From assembly GCF_011397635.1 (NCBI RefSeq), contig NC_064753.1, positions 25,444,322-25,508,321 on the forward strand: DNA of 64,000 nucleotides. Direction: 5' to 3'. Below the pieces are notes generated by a model. It was not told the origin of the DNA. It ran no database searches and was given only the letters and a program-made list of their open reading frames with translations. Origin of the DNA: Epinephelus fuscoguttatus. Lineage: Eukaryota > Chordata > Actinopteri > Perciformes > Serranidae. The position numbers and the translations under genes are program-made. Positions 43,881-58,347 of the stretch are shown here, piece after piece. Numbering within the stretch: position 1 is the first letter of the stretch; the number at the start of each line of letters is the position of its first letter.

Positions 43881-46439
43881 AGCTTGCAGTTCAGTGGGGG
43901 TTTTCTAGGGGAGACGCCAGTTGCTACCAACCAGGGTTATAGATTTGCTGCTAGTAGGCCTCATCCAGCCTTAAAACGGGAAAATGCTGCCCTCATCTGA
44001 ACAGATTTAGCCCACAGTGAGAGCCAGGGCCCTAACGACTGACTGACAGGTCAACCAGAAACTGTTCTGCAGCCTCAAAGTGCCAATTAAGACTCCAATA
44101 CACACCCTGGTGATCAATATAAGATAGCACAAAATAATCTGATAAAAGCTGAGGAGGAACAGTTGGTGTGAACAGTTATGCCCTACTTCATCATACCAGT
44201 CATGACATTTAATAACATTTTCAGTAGCCTGTTTATTATTGATTATAGTAAATGATGCAGCCTGATCAATCCTGCATGAGCCCAATGTGGAGCCATGACT
44301 CGAAAACTTAGGGCCCTTTTCCATCTATATACATGTACATGTATTTGTCTCATGCTTCAGCCTTGTAGGAATTTACGTTATGAAAAAATCACTACGATTA
44401 TTGCTGAGTGTGCACAGAAAATCTGTTCCTCACATCAAGAGACTGCAAACTGGAGTCACTTTTCTTAATTATGCTACAAGTGCACCCCCATTAGAAATCT
44501 TTAACAATTAGTGAAATTCATAATGTGTCATTCTGCAGACCACATGGCCTGACATTCACACATGTCTGCCTCAGTCTTATTGAATAAATAAGGAGAGAAC
44601 CCCTGAAACAGCCAACAGCTGAAACTCTATCTGTAGGGCCTACTCTGCTCTGTCACTGGAGCAGTTGGATTAATTATAACTCTAACGGAGGAGGGGAGGT
44701 AGTGCACGTGTGCAAGTGTGCATGTGGGAGTGAGAAATGGAGTGTGTGTACATGCATGCACATATATGTTTGTGTGTGTGTGTGTGTTGTGGCATGAGAC
44801 ACCAGAAGGAGTGTAGAGGAGGTGCGAAGGAGCTTATAATAAACTTAAAGGAAGCGAGGAATGACAGAGGAACAGAGCGGTGTAAAGAAAAAGACAGAGA
44901 TGAGAGTTAATTTGGTCATTTAGGGGAGCAGAGAGGAGAGAGACCCATTCTGCCATGAGAATTAGAGACTCTGACACATTAAAACAAGTGGGGATTTCTT
45001 GCCATGTTGCCATGTATTGACACCAAATATTAAGTGAGATAAAATCAAAGTGAATTAGCATCTGTGAAACTTCATATACATATCAAGAGATGTTGGAAAA
45101 TGTAGATTTTTGCATTTCTGCAAGGTGGGAGGCACTTAAAGAAATAATGGGTAAATTGTAGGTACACACAGCTAATCATTGAGCTCTCATATCATAATCT
45201 TAATCTGGATTTATGTGGGAGCAGAGACATGTTAACATGCAACCTTTTATGACCTGATTCTCATTATAGCAGCAACAGCAAGCTAGAGTATGGACTGCAT
45301 GTGGTCGGATACGACATAGAGTGTAAACAAAAATTTGTGCACAGGGACAAGAGGAAAAGAAAAGTTAAAGATAAGCAAAGAAAGTTGAATCTTTATGCTG
45401 TCTATGCTTTTAATCAGGCATTATTAGTTGGGCAGTAAGTTGCCTTAATTGGCCCTGCAAGTTTTCAGAGAATGTTGTTTTTGTGCCTGAAGGTGTGCAT
45501 GTGTGTTGTGGGAGGGGGTCCGGGAGTGGAGGGGCTGCAGAGAGCAAGGTAGAGCTACTTTTATGTACTTGTTGTGAGCCGTTTTGGATACGAGGGCCTG
45601 CGTAACGCCTAAAATGTAAAGGGGCTGACAGTTGTCAGGGAGCAAGCGGCAGAGGGGAGGGAGGAGGGGAGGGGAGGTCAGAGGGGCCGAGGAGGAGGAG
45701 AGTCCAGGGAGGCTCCTGGAAAGTCTACTAGGGTAAGGGGAGGAGAGAGAGGGAGGTGAAAGGGCATGTGCAGCAGGTGGCAGGAAAAATGAGTTCAGTT
45801 TGTCAGAAGAAATGACACCCAGCCAGCTGAAGGAGAGACTTTGGACTGAAGGGGAGATTTTTTTTTAAAGTTATTTATTTTATTTTTTTTTTAGAAGTAA
45901 AGTATTTTTTATATATATATTTTTAAGTCGCACAGTGGTTATTTTAGTAAAATAAAAGGCGGAGAAGTGGACAGGTGGAGACAAATGGATGTGTTTTTTT
46001 AGAGCATGCTCAGTCATCTACCTTTGCTACCTACTCAGTTCGATTTTTATTCCAGTCAACACTCTGTGTCTCTCTCATGAGAGCACAGAGGGTCAGAGTG
46101 ACAGAGAAAGTGTAAGAATAGCACAAGCCTCGGCATTCAATCGCTGGAACCAATACACATGCTGTACACAAATGTCCTACCTTTTTAAGTGTGGCAGTGT
46201 GCTCACTGACCGAGGCTACCGTGGTGCATGTAGAGAACAGGCAGGAGGCTTGTTGGAGATAAGTTTTCTATCTCAGGTGTTACAGTGAAGAAAGGATACT
46301 GAGGATATTGTTAAAGGACAGGTAAAGGTATTTTAAGGATAGTTTCTTTTTCCAGTGTTGTCTTAAAACAATATTCTTATCCACATTCAAACAGTTTTTG
46401 TTTTAAGACCAGCATGTAAAAATGTGGATATATTCTTAA

Positions 46440-47304
46440 AGGAATACTTCACCCACAGAATGACCATTTGTATATCAGTTAGTCATGCTGTGTTAGCCTA
46501 AATTTGAAATGAAAATTTTGATTTTCTGGCCTGCCTCCATGGAAAACAGGGGTCATAGTGATCCATGGATTGATTGGGAACCACGTTTAACAATGGCAAA
46601 ACTACAGAAAAGCAGTCATTTAAAAACTCTCACACAACTTGTGCAGTATAATCCAAGTCTCAGCTGTCGTCTTTATCCAGTAATATGCTCATTAATTCCC
46701 AAAAACATGCATTTTATCTTAAAAATTACAATTTAAAATTTAACTAAAAGTGAAACCAGACTCCAGCACTAAATTTTTTTGTGAAAATGAATGTTTTCAG
46801 GAAGCATTGAGCATACGACTGCATAATAAGACTTGGATTATACGGCACAAGTTGTGTGAGTGCTTGAAACTGTATTTTTCAATATAACTTTGCTTTTAAA
46901 CATGGTCCCTAATCAATCAATAAATTAATATTGAGGAAAAAATACGAAGTGTTGCACTGGGTTAAGCCCCTATGTAGTTAATTGTAAAAAAATCAAAACA
47001 GGTGCTCTTCAAGAATAGGGCGAATAATTACATAAAGATAAAACAACAACGACTGGCCACCTCACTATGGTACAGGCAGGCAGTCCTAAATTGCATCCAA
47101 GGCGCTTTGACTGTAGTTAAAGATCCTTTATTGATTCATGGATAAGCCAACAAGAGTCTTCATCAGGGTATATATACCCTAATAAGTGAATATGTGCAGT
47201 TTTGTGGAGGCATGTGAGAAAAACAAAATTTTCTTCACTAATTCAAGGTAACACAGCCTCACTAACTAACATACAAATGGTTATTTTGTGGGTGAAGTAT
47301 TCCT
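46440..47304. mobile_element. TTAA-flanked MITE, AGGAATACTTCACC family, nested
   Basis: The left end AGGAATACTTCACCCACAGA and the inverted right end AGGAATACTTCACCCACAAA pair for over 40 bases with few mismatches. TTAA flanks both sides (46436-46439 and 47305-47308). The 865 bp is longer than its neighbour because of a second unrelated piece at about 46915-47180, which contains CAACAAGAGTCTTCATCAGG. Confidence 0.75.
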
Positions 47305-47734
47305 TTAATAAGCAGTACAAATTGTCCGACACGTTCCTGTTCCTGTTTAGCCTCATGTGTTAGTGACGTGCTGCACAAATCAGCTCCTTGCTGAGTACGC
47401 ACTGCTTTCTAACGCTGCTTTCTAATGCTCCTGGCAAGGGTAAACAAGACTCCTGATCCTCTCTTGAAACCTGCCCAAAGATAATCCAGACGTCTCCTCA
47501 GGCTAACGAGACATTTTAATGTAATTTGTGCTACAAGGCATTTAATTCCTGAAGAAGTGGGCAGTATTTCACCACAGAGGCAGAACTGGGAGCAACACGC
47601 CTGATCAGTGAGAGTTTTGAGCAAATTTCTTTCTCTTTTAAGTGATATTAAAAAAAAAGATGCAACTGTGCCTGTGAAGTGCACCTTGTTTTATAGTGGT
47701 GGGATGTCTCATACTAACAATTGGTTTCACTTAC

Positions 47735-48119
47735 AGCAATATTTCACCCACCAAACGACCGTTTGTAAATCATTAGTCATGCCGTATTTCCTTGAATTTG
47801 TGAAGACAACTTTATCACGCATGGCTTTACGGATTGGGGGCCATGTTTGACAATATGTTTTGCCCTATATAAAATCATATTTACAAACTCTTAAACAACT
47901 TGTGCAGTATAATTCAAGTCTCATTTATCCATTCGAGTCCCCAATACTTCCCAAACACATTCATTTTTGCTAAAACATTACAGTTTAAATCTGAACTGAA
48001 AGTGAAACTTATCAATGCTCTCTTCAAAGCCAGACTCCAGTGCTAAGGTTAGTGAACTCAAGGTAACATAGCATGACTACTGGATTTACAAATGGTCATT
48101 CTGTCTGTGAAGTATTCCT
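47735..48119. mobile_element. Second MITE of the AGGAATACTTCACC family
   Basis: The left end AGCAATATTTCACCCACCAA and the inverted right end AGGAATACTTCACAGACAGA pair imperfectly. The borders are TTAC (47731-47734) and TTAA (48120-48123). Internal words such as TTGTGCAGTATAAT(C/T)CAAGTCTC are shared with the element 430 bp to the left. It is shorter (385 bp) and without the nested piece. Confidence 0.75.
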
Positions 48120-51100
48120 TTAAAATAATTTTAAATCTGCTTCCTGAGACCAAAGACTCTCTCCACCAGTAAATCTCTGCATGCTCCTACCAACCACAGA
48201 GGTATGGCATGGTTGAGCTTCACCGAATGCTGCAGGAGCTTAAAAAGCGTATCTTTTTTTCTAAATGTGTGAATTATTTTGATATTTACTTTCCTCTCTT
48301 ATGAACAAATAAGGCAAACAGATTATCATATCATTTAGTTGCGTAAGGCCGTAAAGGGTCAGAGCCTCTCAGTTCCTGTAGTTCCTCAAATAGCTCTGGA
48401 GTAGATACAGAGAAAAGCAAGCGGAGCTGCAGCACATGGAGCTGGAATTGGAAACCCATGCAGGGCTGAGCAACACCTGGTGAGCTGCATGAGCCAGCTG
48501 AGACGTCCTCTGCAGGGCAGGAACATGGTGAGAATAAAGCTGAGGTTTAAAGTCTTTAAACTTAGATGATCTTTATCATACTGTCACCAAAGGTCATGAA
48601 TGAACACCCACTCATTCTGAGCATAAGAAGAGCATGATTTCCAAGATATTTCAGTTTTATTTTCATTGGTCTTTTACAGCATGTCTTTGCCTCTTGTGCC
48701 TGTGCTGTTTAGAAATCCCTCTCTATCACACAACGGCTGAGCCTGATTCTAAAAAGGCTGATTGACGCAATCAATGTATCTTGATAGACTCTTAATCTGC
48801 CCCACAAGAGCAACAAGCACTCAGAAGGAGAATAAATCAACTGATTGCCATAATTTACTGTGTTGCCAGGACCGGTCTGTGTGCGGGCAGATAAGACAAT
48901 GTGCAGAGTCTATTTGTACGAGAAGCTTACCGCGCTGTCAACACAACCTTTCAGCAGCTGAATACACATTGCTCATATCATTACCAAGAAGTTTTATTTT
49001 AGTATGATGGATTGAATGAACATTGATCCCACCAAGTGAGCAGCGAACACTCCTCTTACGCCCCCTGTAGGTCAAAGTATGAGGCAAAAGCACCACCTAG
49101 TGACAGTCTGACACACTGCATGGAAACACACCAGACACAATCATACAAGTATACTATGAGAAATGTCAGCATGTTAAGTTGAATGAGAAAATGTGATCCG
49201 TTACAAGCTATTAAATATAATCTACACTGATAAAGCAAATGATGAGGTGTAAGGTTGCCTCCTCTTCTCATCAATTTTAGTGGCTCAGTAGAGGAATGGT
49301 GATTAAAGGGTGCTAATATGACCACTGTATTTAAGACATATAATATTATATGGGTCTACCTAATCCCTTAAAGCAATGTAATAAAATGTTATCTTCACTT
49401 ATTAAAAACAAACAAAACAAAAATTCACATTTTGAAGCTATTTAAATATGTTCCAGTTTAATAAAAGTGTACACAGTACGAGCCTAAACATACCAAAACG
49501 TACACAAAACAACTTAAACAAAGAAGGGTGTAGGTTTAAATTCAACAATGGGAAGAAACATATCAAATGGAGAGATTTGGGGGTTCTCTGCTGGAAGAGT
49601 TTGAGCATTAGCACTTAATTTCCTGCATTCTAGTGATTTTTTTGTACCAATTTATGGTGTAAATATCTTCAGTCCTCTGCTACTTTTTTTACAAAAAAAA
49701 TATCAGCATAATAAAAGCAATCTTCCCACAAATAAAAACTATCAATATCTCACTTTATTTACCTTTACATGGAATACTTTACCAAACACAAAAATAATTA
49801 AAAATCTATCATACATCATTTAGATCATGATTTTTATAACTTATACAAAGTTTAAAAAAAGAGAAGAACCTCTCGGTGGTCTTCTGTGATTTGTTATTAG
49901 ACATGGATCTGTCATTAACTGGGAAACTTTCACTTTTTACGGAGTGAGTGTTGAGGTGATTTTTAACAAAACACGAATTCTTTCGATTTAATGTGAATAG
50001 GTGGAGTTTGGTGATTTTAAAAATGTACTTCCACAGGACACAAGTCTGGACATGTGATGTTCAGAGACAATGTTCATGGTGTGACATTAAAATAAAGGTT
50101 TCAATTTGAGATGATAACTAACGGGCTGTGAGGAAATTAAAATCTGTTGCTACCTTTAAGACACAACATTAAAATCATCACAAAAGAAAACAAAGCACAT
50201 GGAAACTTTCTTAACTAAGTTATCTTAATTAAAGTTAAGTAACTGAGACAGAGAACAGAGCTCACATGTTGCTGCCGCACAGTCTACACACTGTAATAAA
50301 TATATAAAACCTCTATATTTATAAAACCAGACACAGACAACATTACAAGGCTTTCATGTGGTCAGTCATCAGTGATCAATGCTGTTTTAATATATTCCTT
50401 GTTTAAATATTATCAAGACTGATTTGTTTAAATGTCCAGTTTTTAGAGTCTCTGCGCATCACTGCCGTCAAACCATGAAAGAAAGTTACGTTCACAATAA
50501 TTCACGTTTCTAACTCATAAAAAACATACCCAAAAAAACCATAAAAACAAAAAATCTAGCATGAACATTCAGAGCAATGCACACAGGTTTGCAGTCTCTT
50601 CATCTGAGTCAAATGGTAAGAGAAAAAAATATTGTAGGAAAATATTGTGTTGATAATGTTTTTATATAAAACTGGTGCAATATTCAAATCTAATTCATGT
50701 GAAAGAAAAACTCCTGCAACATAATGTCTGACTTTTGTTTTAGAAATAGACAATGAAAATATAGGAAATATACTTATGAATAGAGACTGACTTAAAGTTT
50801 CCCTCCAGACAAGTTTTTAAATTATGTAAAAATATTTTGCTGTGATTAATATTTCGTAAAACATGGTCTGACCACATATAAAGTTAACTCTGGCTCTCTG
50901 TACTGATAGGTCTGCTCTGAGGGTTCCAGGTTACTGTTCAAGCATTTTGTATTACTGACATAGTTAATCTAGGTTGCCTAGCGTCATTTGAATCTCACAT
51001 CTTAGATGCTCAGCCGCCAGAAGAAAATTTTGGCATAATCGGTTTCTGCAAAAACCACAGATACATTACATTTGTAAATTTCATACGAATCACATCAATG

Positions 51101-51554
51101 TTTCTATGTGACATGATGATGATTCCATGTATATGAGCTGACTTTGTCGTCAGGAAATAGAGGGAGTGGTGGATACCAGGCTGCAAACAATTGTTCGAAA
51201 CCAACAAACAAAAAAGTAGTTTTTCATGACCTGCTGCCACATTTCCAGCTACTTTTTTGCCACTAAAAATTACACAACTTTCTTCCCCGAATCCTCTGAC
51301 TGAACATACCTCTCTATCTGTATGACTGAACCCCACTTTATCTTTATTATTATTGTATGTACTTTCATTTATGTAGGCCTACTTATGTCCATGTTAAGAC
51401 CATGTATTTGTGTTTGCACTGTTTAGTACTATTATTTCATTGTCTTTAAACTTTCCTTTAAAATTTGAAAAGCTCTAAGGATAATAATCATTCACAGCCT
51501 GTTCTTTTCCTTTGTGGTGGTTTAAGAAAGAAAAAAACTGGTTTGTCGTATTGA

Positions 51555-51646
51555 CAGAAATTGGCATTCTGGCCCATTCCAATATTTCATTTTGAAGCCA
51601 ATATCAGCCAATACTAATGATGTGCTGATATTATCGTGCATCCCTA
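51555..51646. mobile_element. hAT-like terminal fragment
   Basis: Read on the minus strand the end is TAGGGATGCACGATAATATC followed by AGCACATCATTAGTATTGGC and TGATATTGGC. The TAGGGATGCACGAT start with repeated GATAT words is typical of a hAT family abundant in fish. The other terminus is not visible. Confidence 0.55.
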
Positions 51647-54091
51647 CAACATTTTATCTGGCAAGTGGGTTGGATTTTACGGAAATGCATCAACACTGCC
51701 TGCTTCAGTAGAGGAATGTGAAAACACCCCTCTAGTGACAAAACAGATACAGGTCAGTACAGTCAAGGTCAGACATTTTAGGGGACATGAACATCAGAAA
51801 AACACATTTATATAATATGTGATCATTTGCTGTAAATCAATTAAAGCTTCTCATCAGACATCTAGTTGTTTCTCACAAGCAATTCTAGAAACAGTCCAAT
51901 CTGCAGTCCCTTTAGAGCTGTAGGGTATTCAAACTGAGACCATTTGCATGTCTCATGTAACACTCCAGTCCAACAGACTCCCCCTGAGCAGTGAAGTGGA
52001 CATTTACCATGCAAATATTTACTGAGGAGAATCATTCCTTCTTAGCCAGGCCCTTTAACATGAGCGCTGTGGCTTTTAGAGCGGTTTACACAGAATTTAA
52101 TGTCAGCCAAGTGCACATCCTGTTCAGTTATGGAAGAGACAGAGAGACACAGTGGTCAACAGTGTTCAGTCAGAAATGTGTATGACATAATGTTAGTTTC
52201 TGATTTTCTGTTTTTCCACCATTTATAGATTAGACCAAGAAAAGTGACTGAGATTACAAGACAAGATAAAAGATGAAGGGATTAGGGATTTTAGACAATG
52301 AGATACTTGCTAAGAGAGATGTGATCATGACACACAGACCACCTCTGACTTTAATGACATGTCTCCCTTTTCGTGCCTCCCAGAGAGCAGCAGAACATCT
52401 TACAGAGAAGAGGCTGTTCAGCTCGCCTCACTCAACCCTCCCAAGTGCACAGTTACTGTGTTTGACATGTAACCATGGAAAGGTTTAGCAGTTTCAGGGC
52501 AGTCACTTAAATCTAAAGTGAGGAAATCCCACTCAATCTAAACATACTGGTAAACCCATCCCAATGTAAATACGATTAACTGAGACCAAGTCCTTGTGAA
52601 AGAAACAATCACTAATATTTTTCATGGCAAATGTGCAGAAATTAAAGTCTGGGTAAAGAAAAACTAAATATGTGTTCTGAGTTTGTCTCATCACAGAAAA
52701 GTGTGTTTTCTACTGATGAAAAAAATGGCAAGAATATGAAATAAGGTTTAAAAAATGTGAAAAGCTGTGACGCCGTGGGTGCGTCTGCTGTGAAGCTGCT
52801 CTCATTCAGCTCATTCAGCAGCTAACATTAGCACAAAGAACACCACCACAGCAGTGAGCGTTAACCACCAGCAGGCTGGGTAGCTGATTGCGGTTGAAAG
52901 ACTGAGAGGTATGTTGGTGAGTTTGCTTGTTTTTATATGATAGTAGCATATAACAAAGATAGTTATTCATGTGTTTATTAGACTGAAGGAGCCAAGAGAG
53001 ATTGCTGAACGTAGCAAACTCACCGCTCACTCACAGGGAGGAACAAAACAACACTGATGCTACACATTAGTTTTTATATGGTGAGGGGAGAGGTTATGTT
53101 AAAAAAAATCCTGGACACAGAATGATGAGAAACAGTTTTTTAACTGTCTAACTCAACAACAGAGCACTGCACAGTTCTCAAGTCTTTTCACGTTTTCAAC
53201 AAGTCCTTTCTAACATGTTTCATGTGTTAAGAAAGAACTCTCTGATTTTACTTTACCTGGACTTTAATTCATGTCCTCATAGTGTCCAGTCCTGCTTTAC
53301 TACAACACAAATAGCTGCTTCCTTTAAATAATGTCTGTAAATACTCTGCATGTGGGCTTCAAGTTTTAAATATAAACAATATGTCACAAATACACATTTA
53401 GCAGTTGTGTATACACGGTACTGGACTGTTTTTGGTTTGCTTATGAAAATCATGAAGTGATAACAGACAATAGTGACCCACAGCAGAGAGTGAAAGTCAT
53501 TTGTACCAGATGCATATGGTTACATTTACATTCTGCACATGTCTCAGGTACGCCTGAACTATTTTTAAACAGGATTTAGGCTTTCCTCGAAAACTATGGT
53601 AGTAACAGTGATTTTAAAAAATGACATGTTGCTGTGTGAGGAGTGTCTGTCTTCATCGTGTCTCCTTTTCATCCTCTTTCAGACCTCGTCTTTCAGTGCA
53701 GATATTAGTTAGATATTTTCAAAATAAAGCATCTCTAAGAACCTGATCCTTGTTTCAGTTCTTGGGTCTTCACGGCAGATTACCCTGTTTGTTTCCTTTT
53801 CAAACAGCTCCTCATGTGGAGCTAAATAGTCAGTTCAGCAGTGAATAGACAGTCGCAGCATTTAAGAAAAACCCTTCAATGTTTCTCGGTGGGTTTTCCA
53901 TTCTCCTCTTTTTCTAGTGTTCATCTGTTGTCCTGTGGAAAGATCTGCTTTCCTTTAGTTTTATCCATCCTTGTTCATTCCAGGCAATACCTATTTTTCC
54001 CACTGCCCCACCCCTTCTGAAGCAAAGCCACTTTATTCCAAGGGATTGACCTCACCTCTACCTCGTCCACTCGTCTGTACTCCCTGTCCTC

Positions 54092-57000
54092 TCAGCGAAG
54101 TGCTCGTTGCTGTTCATCTTGTAGAAACGCCTGTTTCTCCATCAGTTTTCTGAACAGTCCCTGCCTGTTGCCTAGCAGCTCTGTGTGCTGGCCACACTCT
54201 GCTATATGCCGCTGGTCCAGTACAGCAACAGCGTGAGCGTTCTGGATGGTGGAGAGACGGTGAGCGATGATCACGACTGTCCTTCCTGTTGTTTGGGTGA
54301 GAGCAGCAGGAAATCATGAGTCAAGAGAAACAGAGGTGGCATCAGTGCACTAGGAGAAGCAGTGCTGAAGCTTTATTCTGGCATGAATACAATTTGAGAG
54401 AGAGAGACAAAAAAGACAGACAGATCTACCTTCCATCAGACGCTCCAAGGCCTCCTGGACCAGGAACTCATTCTCAGCATCCAATGCACTGAGGAAAGAT
54501 GGTTGTTTAGGGTTTCATTTAACAAAACAGTCTTAAACCAGCACAATAAAAACAGTTTCTGAAGTCATTATTATTATAGTGTTCATAGATATCTACAGTG
54601 CTGAGCAGAGTAAATAAAAGCAGACAGAAAAATATAGTAAAAGTAAAGTGGTTTGGTGATTGAAACATTTCTTTAGTCTTTCTCACCTGGTTGCCTCATC
54701 TAATAGCAGGATTTTAGGATTCTGTGGAGAGAAAACACAAATAGTTTTATAAGAATTCACAGAAAAAAAGGAAAGCACAGATTTGAGTGTTGATTCTGAT
54801 TCAATGTGAACAAATGTTATCTGCAGATAGCAGATATGATCAGAGTTGTGCTTTCTTCTGCTGTGGATGAACAGTAAAACGAACAACCATGTTGCTGTAC
54901 TCACCTTGAGCAGAGCTCTGGCTATGGCTATCCTCTGCTTCTGACCACCTGAGAAACAAACACACAAGTTAACCATGTATACACATAAAGGCTGCATCTA
55001 AATATGCCTTATATGTACTGTATACATGGAGCCATGATAGTTAAAGAAGTATTTCACTGCTGGAAAAATGGTCTTTTCATAAAACTGGGCTGTCTATGCA
55101 GTAGAAAGGTGCAAAACTCTTGAAATTGGTGCTACATGACCACAGTAAACAGAGGTAAAGGACTGTGGCGTTCGCTTGTTGCTCAAGAGGTAGAAAACCT
55201 ACAACTACCAGAATGCACTATGCCACACCAAACCAATAAACGCTCCCGCTGGTGGATGATGTAAAGCAAGCTTGTCTATTTTGACACAGGAAACAATATG
55301 GTGACAGACTGGTAACAAACAATCTTGAGGCACAGTTAAACAGTAAGCTAAAATGTGTTTCTGAAAATCTGAAAACATTTGAGGCAAGAAACAGGCAACG
55401 CAGTAACAGAATCATGTTTCATAATTCATCAGCACTGCTTAGTTTTACCATTTGATCTCAGTATTTTAAGCCTCTGTTACTACAATACAGGAAACAGGAT
55501 CCATTTCCTGTTCACAAATTCTCGCACTACAACCAAACAGTGCACTAAAATATGTCTCTGAAGACATTTTAGACGAGAAATAGGCAGTGCAGTTGCAGAA
55601 CCTTGTTTTAAATTGAGGGGGGCTTTCTCAATTCACTTCTACATTCTATGTGTCTGCAGTGGCGGGCATATGAAAATGCAGAGGTACAATCTGTAGTTTG
55701 AGCAACAGCCCAAGAGCCAAAGTATCCCTTTAATAGAGTAATAAAGCATTTCATAAAGTAAATAAAAAATAATAATTGGCCATAATTCTACTGTGTGACA
55801 AGATATGAATACACACTAAACACAAATACTTGTGAAAGAGTCAGAGTTAGAAAGACTTGGAAACTTTAAGCAGTGTCGTTTTTCTGAAATGTAAATCAAA
55901 AAGTTTGTTTTTTTTAATCCATCCATCCATTTTCATCCGCTTATCCAAGGCTGGGTCGTGGGGGCAGCAGGCCAAGCAAAGCACCCCAGACATCCCTCTC
56001 CCAAGCAACACTTTCCAGCTCCTCCTACCAGTGGGACGTGCCCCGAACACCTCTAACGGGAGGTGCCCAGGAGGCATCCTGATCAGATCCCCGAACTACC
56101 TCAACTGACCCCTGTCTGTTTTTACAGTGTTGCCAGAATGGCAAAGGCAAATTTCCATTTCATGCAATGTAATGAACAATAAAGTTTTCTTATCTATAGA
56201 ACAAATATCTATCTCAGTATCATCGACCCTGCTGACTGCTTTCATGCATCAACAGAGCAGCAATATCAGAACCCATCAGCTGTGCATACGCGCAGATATG
56301 TGTTTGCAGAGATTAACAGTGCAGTGGATGTTGTGATGATGACCCTGTTGTGTCTCTAGCTCTGCTTCTCACCTGACAACAGCACTCCTTTCTCCCCCAC
56401 TACAGTGTCAAAGCCCTTAGGAAAAGACTGGATGAAATTAAAGGCGTTGGCTAATCTGGCTGCCCTGTAGATGTCCTCTGTGGTCACAGCGTCTGGGTCC
56501 ACTGCACCGTACGCAATGTTTTCTCTGATGGAGCAAGAAAACAGCACAGGCTCCTGGGAGAGAGGCGGGAAGAGGAGATGACAAATGTGAGAAAAACAAT
56601 ATTCAATCAATCGTCAATCTTCTCAAGGCTCTCAATGTTTTTTGGCTATGTACAGATGATGTGTGTGCTGTGAGCTTTACAGGAAAACAAATGAGTTAGA
56701 GAATAATTTATTACCTGGCTGACAGTCCCAATGTGACTCCTGAGCCAATAGGGATTCAGATCTTTGATGTCATGACCATCTATAGTGATGATACCTGGAG
56801 AAACAAGATCATTCTCAAAGGTTAAACAGCCATCTGACGGAGGCTTGTGTTGCTACGTTTGTCATCACAGATTTTTGAAACTGTCAGAACAGAACAATCG
56901 TTCTCTTACCAGCGTCACAGTTGTACAGCCTGAGCAGCAGTGAGACCAAGGTTGATTTTCCAGAGCCGCTGGGTCCCACCACAGCCATGATGGTGCCAGC

Positions 57001-58296
57001 TGGAACCAATAGATTGAGGTTCTGGAAAATAGGAGCCTCATGACGGGCCGGATAGGCAAAGGAGACATCAGAGAACTCCAACCGACCCTTCAGCTGTTCT
57101 GAAGGAAGCATGAGACCTTCTGTGGAGGAGCAGAGGAGGAGGGATACAAAGATAAAACCATTATTAAAGTTACAATCTCCATTTCAGTCTCTTTGGCAAC
57201 ACCTATGGCTATAAGCGGTAACTGCAGGTCATGACCCACTAGAAGTGTGTGAGACACTGTCTTCTGTCTGTTTTTCCTGTTGTCTTTGCTTCTTATCCTA
57301 CTTTGTTTTGTTTGGGACATTCCTGGGCACAGTGCGCAGGTGAAGTAAGTGACCAGATTCCAGACTGTAAGCGGTGCGCATCAAAGAGGGCGCTATGAAA
57401 ATGACAGACAAAGCGCCAAAACAAATGCAAATATAGTGAGACAAAATGCCAAGCGAGCACAGCTGGGGTTGGCTTTTACTTTCACTATCCAACAATTCCT
57501 GCAGAGCACACCTTTAACTTGCTCGAGTGGTTTAACACAGTATATGAGGAAAAATAAAATAAAATAAATGATCAAGGGAGTAAAGCAAAAACAGTGCTAG
57601 ATTATTTGACTACATCTTAAAATGTAAATTGTACACATAGTTTATTAACTACTTGGGCAAAAATACCTCTGTTTTACCCCTGTTAACCTGTTTTGCAATG
57701 ACAGAGCAAGCAGCGAGTCTTTGAAACCTGTTATACTGTATATAGTTAGAGATAAAATGTCCAACAGTGAATATACATCTAGTTACACAGAGAGAAGGCT
57801 GAGACTATAAAGACAATCTTTTTAACAATTCTGAAACACTTAGTTTTAGATAGTTTTCAGGACATATAAAAAACTCATTGATGCAGTGGAGTAATACTCT
57901 CCTTTGTGTGTTTGTGTGTTTGTGTGTGTGTGTGTGTACTGACCATTTAGAGGAAACTCTGGCTTCCTGTCCAGCAGCTCCCACAGTCTGCCTCCTGCTC
58001 CAAGACCCTTCATCAGCTCAGAGTAGAATGAACTCAGACCTACACATCAAACAGAAGTCACCACACACAAACACCATACTGACGTAAACAATACAGTACA
58101 GGAGATTCACATAATAATAGAGTACATGTGCACATGTTGGTGTCTTACCTGCAACACTGATGCCCACCCAGAAAGTGTACATGAGGAACGATGAGAGCTC
58201 TCCCACGGTCATGTGCTGGCTGGCCATCAGGAGGCCTCCTTTGTACAGCACTGACAGGATCATGATGTTACCACTGAGACCAGTCTGGCGCGTGCG

Positions 58297-58347
<51 letters not shown>

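Larger units (their letters stand above)
43881..54091. other. Long intergenic region between acta1 and abcb10
   Basis: No exon of a known gene was recognised; human NUP133, which lies here in 1q42.13, is not seen. The region holds two MITEs (46440-47304 and 47735-48119), a hAT end (51555-51646), a purine-rich stretch at 45630-45770, a TG repeat at 44769-44788 and much AT-rich DNA. The right end (about 53.6-54.09 kb or more) is probably the abcb10 3' untranslated region. Confidence 0.55.

Noticed and set aside
45000-53600. Search for nup133 exons
   Set aside because: The human neighbour of ACTA1 was expected here, but no nucleoporin-like exon was recognised on either strand.
58018-58341. ORF with a long (CV)n run
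   Set aside because: Translation of the GT microsatellite fused to the real abcb10 exon.
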